From positions 485,671-549,670 of the forward strand of contig QXEO01002089.1 in assembly GCA_007115705.1 (NCBI GenBank): 64,000 bases of DNA. The letters run 5' to 3'. This DNA comes from Dactylis glomerata. Taxonomy: Eukaryota; Streptophyta; Magnoliopsida; Poales; Poaceae. Position 1 is the stretch's first letter. The number at the start of each line of letters is the position of its first letter. This document shows, piece after piece, positions 9,601 through 16,034 of this stretch. Under the pieces are notes generated by a model. The model worked only from the letters and a program-made list of their open reading frames with translations, ran no database searches and was not told the origin of the DNA. The position numbers and the translations under genes are program-made.

Positions 9601-10090
9601 AGCAAGTTTTGATCTTGTAGGTTACTCGGATTTGGATTGGGCGGGAGACAAAGTGGAACAGAAATCAACCTCCGGGGCTTGCCAATTTCTTGGTAGGTCT
9701 TTGGTGTGTTGGTCATCTAAGAAACAAAATTGTGTGTCTCTCTCTACCACCGAAGCCGAATATGTAGCCGCGACTAGTTGTTGTGCACAACTTTTATGGA
9801 TGAGGCAAACTTTGAAGGATTACGGTGTCATTTTTGACAAAGTGCCTCTTTTATGTGATAATGAAAGTGCTATCAAGATCGCTCACAACCCGGTGCAACA
9901 CAACAAGACGAAGCATATTGAGATTCGTCATCATTTCATTCGGGATCATGTCAACCGTGGAGATATTGAACTATCTTATGTTGGCACTAATGAGCAACTT
10001 GCCGATATATTCACAAAGCCTCTTGATGAAGCAAGATTCCGGGAATTGAGGCATGAACTAAATATCATTGATTCAAGCAATGTGTCTTGA
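6662..10090 (+). CDS. pol: Sirevirus pol: protease, integrase, reverse transcriptase, RNase H
   Basis: The pol frame opens after TAG at 6659-6661. The first ATG (6716) lies inside the protease, so expression must come from the gag side or by splicing. The aspartic protease motif WIIDSGATSHMTG is at 6686-6721. Numbering from that ATG: pre-integrase HHCC region about 115-175, integrase catalytic Asp189, Asp252 and Glu288 with the DDE spacing of 35, TPQQNG present; reverse transcriptase about 640-880 with YVDD at 808-811 (9137-9148); RNase H about 965-1100 with GYSDLDWAGD and STTEAEY. The frame is unbroken to TGA at 10088-10090. A Pro/Glu-rich linker between integrase and reverse transcriptase contains three palindrome copies. 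All catalytic residues I checked are present. Confidence 0.93.
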   Translation, partial: DIASGGGKWIIDSGATSHMTGSKNIVEDLKPNTSNVTVSYGDNSSSKVLGFGKVVITPDVSLVNVMLVKTIGYNLFSVHQLATMGYATYFDVDIVVVMWSKSLKVAFVGYVKNGLYVVDFSEEPTTAAICLIAKADVGWLWHRRLAHVNMRDLQNLYTGGHILGLKDVSFAKDRVCRACIEEKMHETSHPSKTIISSKRCLELLHMDLFGPPTYASLGGKKYCLVIVDDYSRYTWVYFFEFKSETQQTVKDFATEVERQFNTTILTIRSDNGTEFKNYSLNEFLSDAGIKSQYSAAYTPQQNGVAERKNRTLMDAARTMLAEFKSPYNFWAEAINTACHATNRLYLRKNLNKTPYEILTGQKPNIMYFRVFGCKCFYVKKGIRLSKFESKAIEGIFVGYSTDSHSYRIYSKSTGHVIETCNVRFDEDNGSFVGQSGVRDVGDEIPPQAIRRMGVGFFRPIEGHLLAEGEGQCSTHVEPSPAEHPQDIDQRQAAHPQPQDHPTEQSCPESPAPVVRTLRPVPESPGMDTGVSGDDQGLDEDPSEFRGYGPLDDQGNPYGQGEDQNSDHEDDQVVSQESPLEARTRREKKLESILRRRSISLENVVGSVRKGVSTRRQLSNFCSHHAFVSCVEPKKVYEALEDLDWLDDMHDELNNFERNKVWTLVERPKDCRNVIGTKWIFKNKQDANGIVIRNKARLVAQGFSQVEGIDFGETFAPVARLESIRILLAYASHHNFKLQQMDVKSAFLNGPLNELVFVKQPPGFENPKFPNHVYKLDKALYGLKQAPRAWYEHLKELLVDRGFEIGVIDPTLFTKKVNGELFICQLYVDDIIFGSTNKAFNNEFAKLMTDKFEMSMMGELEFFLGFEVKQLKGGTFVNQAKYTQDMLKRFEMIGVKGAKTPMPTKVNLDLDPNGKEVDQKHYRSMIGSLLYLCASRPDIMLSVGVCAHFQAAPKESHLVVVKRIFRYLVNTPNFGLWYPKGASFDLVGYSDLDWAGDKVEQKSTSGACQFLGRSLVCWSSKKQNCVSLSTTEAEYVAATSCCAQLLWMRQTLKDYGVIFDKVPLLCDNESAIKIAHNPVQHNKTKHIEIRHHFIRDHVNRGDIELSYVGTNEQLADIFTKPLDEARFRELRHELNIIDSSNVS

Positions 10091-10152
10091 GCTAGGTGCA
10101 TTTACTCCCATACTTCAACTTGTGTGTTGTTCTAGATGTGGGCATGGAGATA

Positions 10153-10159
10153 GGGGGAG
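10153..10159 (+). other. GGGGGAG polypurine tract downstream of pol
   Basis: GATAGGGGGAGTG lies about 60 bases after the pol stop. The same core recurs at 12870, 13175, 13241 and 13319. Multiple polypurine tracts are a known Sirevirus trait. Confidence 0.65.
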
Positions 10160-10566
10160 TGCGGTCCTAATTGATTGGACTATCCCTCCCCCCATAATGC
10201 CAATAGTAAGTGTATTGTTCTATCTTGTCATTAGTGACATTTTTTAGCTTAATCGATGAGTCTAGGTGTTGGGCCCAAGATATATCTTCGCGGTGCCATA
10301 CCTATATACTCATACATGGTGGCCTTTTGGTCACCAACCTCCCTAGTGGAGGAGTTTCCCATTTGATTCTATTGTCTCATTTTCTTTATGGGAACATGCT
10401 CATGTTTGGTCTTATTTGATTTTATTTGCATGTTTGCAAACATGAGCATTTTGTACCACACAGTGACAATGTCTCCATCCCAAGCCTATCTCATCCTCAA
10501 ACATACTTAATCTTTAAATGACATGTCCTTTATACACCATAAATGTTGATCTGGTCAAGAGGGGCC

Positions 10567-10653
10567 GGAGACTCCGGGGTTTACAGCCCGGAGACTCCGG
10601 TGGGCCGGAGACTCCGGTGGGCCAGAGACTCCGGGGTAAGTACCGGAGACTCC
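10567..10653 (+). repeat. Palindrome cluster in the pol-ORF3 spacer
   Basis: Four exact GGAGACTCC cores (10567, 10590, 10607, 10645) and one variant within 87 bases, mostly extended to CCGGAGACTCCGG. All have A at the centre. Confidence 0.85.
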
Positions 10654-11062
10654 GGCCGGGCGGTTTTGACTCAAATACTTAGGGCACGGGGTGGGGAAGA
10701 ACGTTTCATTCTTCCCCATCCACCCCCGTGCCTCTACTCCACCCCTGCCGCCCTCTTGCCCACAGATCGACCCCCGGAGCCTCTCCAAGCTTCGGGATCC
10801 GCCGTGCCACCGGCAAAACAAGTTCTTGAAGGTGTGGGATCAATCCCACCGGTCGATTTCGTGCCATGGACTCCGGTAAACTTGCTCTCAATCTCCTTCA
10901 TCTAGTTCTCCCTAGATCTATGAGATTTGCATGTTTCCCCTAGTTTGATATGGTGTACTACCTTCTAGTGGCTATCAATCATCTTCCTTGCAACTATATT
11001 GTGGATTTTGCACTCGATTTGTTCAAATATAGTCTCCTAGGCTCGGGCTCCTGCGTCCAACC

Positions 11063-11154
11063 GGAGACTCCGGCCCCTGTGGCCGGAGACTCCGGCCTGG
11101 ACGCAAAGTCTCCGGTTTCGGCCGGAGACTCCGGCCCGAGTCCCCGGAGACTCC
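11063..11154 (+). repeat. Second palindrome cluster before ORF3
   Basis: Four exact GGAGACTCC cores (11063, 11085, 11124, 11146), 64-155 bases upstream of the ORF3 ATG. One half-site at 11107 runs in the opposite sense. Confidence 0.85.
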
Positions 11155-11217
11155 GGCTAGATCAGGCCTGAGTGCACTAGGTCACAGCATAGTTGCTTAC
11201 TTTTTTGATTCTAGGAC

Positions 11218-12816
11218 ATGTCACCTCAACCTTGCTATCTTCCTCACTCATTCACAGGTGCAGGTGGTTCTCGAAAACCGGCCGCTCATAGCAAGGACAA
11301 GTTGGTTGTCAATCCCGCCACAGGGGCTATTGCTCAGAGGTCAGTCATTGCTCAGCAAGCAAGGGATGCTAAGAGACTCAAGACGAGGATGGCTGAGGAG
11401 GAACGTGCTGAGGCTGCTAAGAAGGTCAAGTTCGATAGCCTTGTGACCTTGGAAGGGCTGTCATCATCTGAATATGTTGAGATGAGGAAGAGGGATATGT
11501 ACACTCTCCCGCGGAACTCTCGTGACCGTTGCTTTGTCCGCAAAGAGCAAGAGCTGATCATGAAGGAATTCTATGCTTCTCTCAAGAAGTATCCGGTGTG
11601 CCCTCAGACGGTCATGGACTTCTCTCATTTTGCCAAGTACAGTGCCTATTTTGGAGAGGCCGTGTGGATCACTCGCAAGCTTGGGCTCCATCCACTCATG
11701 AAGATTCAAGAGCCCTATAACATCACTTTGATCCATCAGCTCTTTGCTACCTTGGTACTTGGAGATGGTGAGGAGATCCCCATGACTTGGATGACTGGAG
11801 AAGAGGTTTGTCACTCCACCTTCATGGACTTTGCTGCTCTCCTTGGGTATGAGTTTCGTGGTGCTACTACTCCTAGTGGCATGAGGATGCATGTGGATGG
11901 GGAATACTATGAGAAGAAGAAGCTTGCTCCTCTCTACACCGGGGATGACAAGAAGATTGTCATTGGGGGCACCCTTGGGCTATCCAAACGGTCCAACATA
12001 TTGCTCCGCATATTCCGGGCCTCCATTGCCCCTCAAGCCAGTAACTTTGATGCTATTCGTGGGGCCCTTGTGAATCTCTTGGCTTACTCTCACGAAGTCT
12101 ATTGCAAAGGGGAGACCGCACCCATTGAGCCACTTGATGTGATGGATTTCATTCACAAGGAGATCAATGATTGCATTCTCAACAAGAAGACTCCTCTTTA
12201 TGCCCCATTTATCATGAGGCTCATCCGTGCTCAAGGACTCAACCTTCCTCTTCTCGATGCAAACCTTGTGAATCACAAGGTTGTGAAGCTTCAACGCAAA
12301 GAACCCACCGGTCACTCCAAGGAACCATTTGCTCCGGTGAGAGGTGAAGATGATGATGCCTTTGCCGAGGGTGTTTCTACTAGAAGGGGCCCAAGGATGA
12401 AGCATGCTAGCAATGACGGCTCTAGCTCCAACAATGAGTTTGTGCAAGAATTCAAGAAGCTCAATTGGTTCCAAAGGAATGTGCTTTGCATGAATGTGGA
12501 CATCCGTCACAAGCAATATGAGAGCTACATTGCCCAAAAGCATTTGAATGACAATCAACAAGTTCTTCACAAGGCCTTTTGGAAGTCTCAACCGGACTAT
12601 GTGGAATCACCTCCTTCCTCTTCTTCATCCGGCACTCACTCCTATGGCAAGTGGAGCAAGGGTCTGACTGACTGGCAAGCCTTTGAGGAGGTCACCTCTG
12701 GCACCTCCAATGTGCATCATGGCAAGAAGCCCATGGCTTCTGATGATATTGAAGAAGGAGATGAGGACTTCAATGCCGGTTCCGAGGACGAGCCTGAGGA
12801 TGAAGACGATGAGTGA
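11218..12816 (+). CDS. Sirevirus third ORF in the envelope position, function unproven
   Basis: 532 residues from the ATG at 11218 to TGA at 12814-12816, uninterrupted. The first 60 residues are basic and Ala/Lys/Arg-rich. A central folded part (about 75-375) has many aromatic and hydrophobic residues and a conserved-looking MTWMTGEEVCHSTFMDFAAL stretch; it resembles the plant retrotransposon ORF family found 3' of pol in Sireviruses. The tail is Ser-rich then strongly acidic (last 30 residues). I see no convincing signal peptide or clear membrane span, so an envelope role is not supported by the sequence. A T-rich run and TTGATTCTAG/GAC just before the ATG look like a splice acceptor, suggesting a spliced subgenomic RNA. 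Confidence 0.85.
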   Translation: MSPQPCYLPHSFTGAGGSRKPAAHSKDKLVVNPATGAIAQRSVIAQQARDAKRLKTRMAEEERAEAAKKVKFDSLVTLEGLSSSEYVEMRKRDMYTLPRNSRDRCFVRKEQELIMKEFYASLKKYPVCPQTVMDFSHFAKYSAYFGEAVWITRKLGLHPLMKIQEPYNITLIHQLFATLVLGDGEEIPMTWMTGEEVCHSTFMDFAALLGYEFRGATTPSGMRMHVDGEYYEKKKLAPLYTGDDKKIVIGGTLGLSKRSNILLRIFRASIAPQASNFDAIRGALVNLLAYSHEVYCKGETAPIEPLDVMDFIHKEINDCILNKKTPLYAPFIMRLIRAQGLNLPLLDANLVNHKVVKLQRKEPTGHSKEPFAPVRGEDDDAFAEGVSTRRGPRMKHASNDGSSSNNEFVQEFKKLNWFQRNVLCMNVDIRHKQYESYIAQKHLNDNQQVLHKAFWKSQPDYVESPPSSSSSGTHSYGKWSKGLTDWQAFEEVTSGTSNVHHGKKPMASDDIEEGDEDFNAGSEDEPEDEDDE

Positions 12817-12869
12817 TCCCATGGGCATGTAGCATCGCTCTTTTCCCTTTTTGGTGTCTCGATGCCAAA

Positions 12870-13326
12870 GGGGGAGAAGTAGCTCTATTAGGATGTCATC
12901 GTTGGGATTTGCCATGGGTTGGTTTATTTGAATTTGGATTTGCATTTGCTTTGGTCGAGACACAACTTCATGGACCTTCATGTTGTGTCTCATCTATCTT
13001 AGTGTTGAACTATTAAATGTGTGTGGTACGTTATGTTTGTGAGACTTAAGTTCCTCTGTTGCTTAGTAAGACTATTATTAATGTGTGCTATCTATCTTGT
13101 TAGTCTTACTTATATGCTTATGGTTAGTCTCATGTATTACTACTTGCTCTTGGTATATGATTGTGAAATATATAGGGGGAGTGATGATCCTTACTTGTGT
13201 GGCTTATGTACAAATGCAAATTGTGTTGTGCACACAAGTAGGGGGAGCTTTGGCTATATATTTTATTTTATTGTGCTTATATCTTGCAAATCCGTATGTT
13301 GTCATCAAACACCAAAAAGGGGGAGA
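12870..13326 (+). other. Multiple polypurine tracts before the 3' LTR
   Basis: GGGGGAG occurs at 12870, 13175, 13241 and 13319. The last, AAAAAGGGGGAGA (13314-13326), touches the 3' LTR and is the expected plus-strand primer. The others lie 80-460 bases upstream. No further ORF is convincing between 12817 and 13313. Confidence 0.85.
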
Positions 13327-13327
13327 T

Positions 13328-14653
13328 TGAAAGGGCATTTCCCTAATAAATGTATTTTGGTGTTTGTTAACAACATTTGGTGATTTAACCATGCTATTAA
13401 AGTTCTGCAGATTTTCTAGGTTATTTAAGGATCTCGCGGAGGTGCACCCCAAAAAGGTAGAAAAGATCGGAGCCCGTAGTCCAGTAGTGGAGTTAGGGCT
13501 TAGTTGTCTTGTAAGGTGCTTCGCAAAGGTGGAAATGGTGGAGAGGTGTTCCACGAAGTGCTGTTGTTGCTTCCTCTAGGGCGGAGACTCCGGCCCTGTT
13601 TGCCGGAGACTCCGGCCTAGGGGATTCGCCCCAGCAACCCTCCCAGTTGGTCAGTTCAGATGCCCTCCCGGAGTTGGGCTGGAGACTTTCTGTCTCTGGC
13701 CGGAAACTCCGGATGGGCCGGAGACTCCGGTCCCCCGGGGCCGGAGACTCCGGTCTGGCCAGGTGGTCGAGGGGTGCAGGTTGGGTTGGACGATTCAGAG
13801 ACCAGGCCGGAGTTAGGCCGGAGACTTTTGTCTCTGGCCGGAGACTCTGGCCCTGGAGTCACTTAGGGCGGAGACTCCGACCCTCCTGGCCGGAGACTCC
13901 GGCCCTAGTCGTCCAGCAACGACTACATTTCGTGGAGGACTATATAAATCCTTCTTCTTCCTCAAGAGCTGGCTGCGGCTTCCACTCTCTCTCCTCCATT
14001 GTTCCAAAGCTTCAAAGCACTAGATCTCTCTCCCTAGCCAATAGAACTCAAAGCCCTTTTGGGATTTGAGGGAGAAGACCTAGATCTACACTTCCACCAA
14101 GGCGATTTGATTTCCCCTCTCTCTTTGTTGAGAGGCTTGTAACTTGTGTGATTCATCGGATTCCTAGCCGGAAGAAGCCGTCCTCCAAGCTTAACTTTGT
14201 GTGTAAGAGCTTGGTGGGCCTATTGGGAGCCTCCAATTGAGTTGTGGAGCTTGCCCCAATACTTTGTGTAAAGGTGTCGTGCCGCCTTTAAGGGCATCGC
14301 TTAGTGGAGCGTGAACTCGCCTTTGTGGCTTGTTCACCGGAGAATAGGGTGAGCCTTTGTGGCGTTGGTGGCCTTTGTGGCACCACACCTCTCCAACGTA
14401 GATGTACTTCCCGTAACAAGGAAGGAACTACGGGAATACATCCTTGTGTCTTTGTGTCTCCATTGCGGTTACCTCTATCCTTTGCTCGTACCTTTACTTA
14501 TATTGTTATTGCTAGCTTGCTTGTCACTCTAGGTAAATTCACTTAGTAGCACATCTAGAGAATTTACCTTCTTGTCTAGCCTTAACTTGAAAAGAAGTAA
14601 AAATTTGGGTAGCTCCTATTCACCCCCCTCTAGTCGCTCATACGATCCTTTCA
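13328..14653 (+). repeat. Sirevirus 3' LTR
   Basis: 1,326 bp, about 98.5 percent identical to 2539-3866 by eye. Most differences are transitions at CG or CNG sites (for example GGAGACTCTGG for GGAGACTCCGG at 13840), as expected for methylated plant DNA. The C-run near the end is two bases shorter than in the 5' LTR. Confidence 0.95.
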
Positions 14654-14658
14654 CTCAC
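14654..14658. repeat. Target site duplication CTCAC (right copy)
   Basis: Matches 2534-2538. On the minus strand the duplicated GTGAG contains the TGA stop of the alanine-rich ORF. Confidence 0.9.
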
Positions 14659-15346
14659 GCATGGGCAGCCTCTACTGCGGTGTTTGACAGGGCATCAGCC
14701 TTCGCCCTTGCTGCGACAGCTTCATGGAACGCTGCCGCTTCCCGTGCCTCCTGCCGGTGTCGCGCGTGCACCGTGCCCGCCGCCACCTGGGTCATCAAGT
14801 CCATGTCCTCGCCGGTGAATTGGTGGGCGCGGTGCCACATGTTCATCACCTCGCGGTGAGCTTGCCGCTCCGCGGCCATGAGCTGCTGTGCAGCTCGGTC
14901 ACGACGGGCAGTCTCGAACAAGGCCACGAGGGCCCGCTGTTCCTCGGTAACATCCGGGCGTCCTCCTCATCATCGAAGTCGCCGAAGTCGTCCGACTCAT
15001 CATCGTCGACCTTGTCGAGTACCTCGGCGGTGGACGCCCACCCTAGGGGCCCGTTCACGTGGAGGACCTCCGCATGCGCCACCCGCGCAACCGCCCTGGC
15101 GGACCGTCCTGCGGCGGCAGAGGCGGAGGCGGTCGCCTCGTCCCGTAGCTCGGCGCAGAGCTGGGACGCTCCGCGAGAAGCATTGAGGACGACCCGCTTC
15201 TCGTCGTCGGCGTCATGGGAGGCAACGTACGCCACGGTCTCCTCCGCGTTGTACGTGAACCACACGAAGGCCCGCGCAGTGGGTTCGTTGAAGCGGGCGC
15301 GCGCCATCTCGATGATTCTAGCCCAGGTGTCAGGGTGGTGGGCCAT
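14655..15346 (-). pseudogene. Alanine-rich TE-borne ORF with one frameshift
   Basis: Minus-strand coding from the ATG at 15346 (MAHHPDTWARIIEMARARFN...) runs through an Ala/Arg/Glu-rich region and an Asp/Glu-rich stretch. Near 14955 the sensible frame shifts by one base and continues with a helical segment (ALVALFETARRDRAAQQLMA) to TGA at 14657-14655. The product would be about 230 residues, helical with coiled-coil character, no domain that I recognise. A TATA box lies about 35 bases upstream of the ATG. Its stop codon is the very site the Sirevirus used. One frameshift and its position in a DNA transposon argue that it is a decayed transposon accessory gene rather than a host gene. Confidence 0.5.
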
Positions 15347-15375
15347 TGTTGTGTGCTGACCGAGCACCACCGTCG

Positions 15376-15388
15376 GCGCCTTATAAAG
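15376..15388 (-). promoter_or_regulatory. TATA box of the alanine-rich transposon ORF
   Basis: The minus strand reads TTCTTTATAAGGCGCC, about 35 bases before the ATG at 15346. The spacing leaves almost no 5' leader. Confidence 0.45.
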
Positions 15389-15710
15389 AACACGGTGGGC
15401 GGGAAACGAAAGACCGGCACGTGGGAACGGCCTTCCACCCCACACGCGGGAAGCGGCGAGCGTGAAACGACATCACGGGCAACAACTCAGGAAATGGCGG
15501 ACGGGAAGCTGGCGCGACGGGACGTGGCTGCGCTAATTCTGCCACCGCCATTAACATTAGCCTAATTTGCGTCGGGCCGCTGGGAGCACTCTCGACTCAA
15601 AATAGACAACGGCCAGAAAACAACCGATTTTCTGTCCGCAGCCCGATGCAAATGGACCAAATCGGACCCAATTTAGGCCCAAAATGTGTCGGGCCGTTGG
15701 AGATGCCTAA

Positions 15711-16034
15711 CACAGAAGGCCCATCTGAGGCCTACGTAGACGGAGCCCCTGGGTACAAAACCCCCATCTCGCAGGGTCCTATCCGCAAAACTTCCTTGCC
15801 ATCTCCGCCGTGCTCCCCCCCCTTCCTTCCTGCCTGCCGTCGCCCCTCCCCCAAAGTCCAAAAACCAAATCCGCCCCGAAAATTTGAGAAATCTAAACGA
15901 AACGGAGCTGAATCCCACCTGCCACCCCTTCCAAACTCGTTCGAAACGCCCCACCAAACACATCTGGTCCGGGGCCGCCCCTCTCTCCCTCTGGTGGCCG
16001 TGGCGAGAGCGAGCGAGCCATCTCCGCGCCTCCC
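15711..16034 (+). promoter_or_regulatory. 5' flank and leader of the PHD gene
   Basis: 324 bases between the transposon end and the start codon. CT-rich runs (CCCCCCCTTCC, CTCTCTCCCTCT) are typical of grass 5' leaders and TATA-less promoters. I cannot place the transcription start. The DNA transposon ends immediately upstream, so upstream control elements must lie inside or beyond it. Confidence 0.4.

Larger units (their letters stand above)
2539..14653 (+). mobile_element. Sirevirus-type Ty1/Copia LTR retrotransposon, nearly intact
   Basis: A 12,115-bp element with 5-bp target duplication CTCAC at 2534-2538 and 14654-14658. Order: LTR, initiator-Met primer site, gag with CCHC knuckle, protease motif, integrase, reverse transcriptase, RNase H, a third ORF in the envelope position, repeated GGGGGAG tracts, LTR. 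Integrase before reverse transcriptase makes it Copia; the long gag, third ORF and multiple polypurine tracts make it Sirevirus. By eye the LTRs differ at about 20 of some 1,326 sites, which at a commonly used grass rate (1.3e-8 per site per year) means well under one million years. It is in the plus direction inside a DNA transposon, at the stop codon of that transposon's ORF. Confidence 0.92.
2342..15707. mobile_element. DNA transposon with CTCCAACGG ends, split by the Sirevirus
   Basis: The right end reads ...GGCCGTTGGAGATGCC (to 15707) followed by TAA. The left end reads CTCCAACGGCTCGACACA from 2342, the inverted counterpart with the outer five bases missing. Both ends carry a related inner block, TCGGTCCATTT at left and the inverse of GGTCCATTTGC at right. 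A TAA flank and GGCATCTCC-type terminus fit PIF/Harbinger elements. Without the Sirevirus the element would be about 1.25 kb and carry one alanine-rich minus-strand ORF. No transposase is present. The left end is fused to the preceding element, so the order of insertion is unclear. Confidence 0.45.

Noticed and set aside
10540..11160. CRISPR-like array because of regularly repeated 11-13 bp words
   Set aside because: Words are short palindromes with irregular spacing inside a plant retrotransposon; no uniform repeat-spacer structure and no cas genes.
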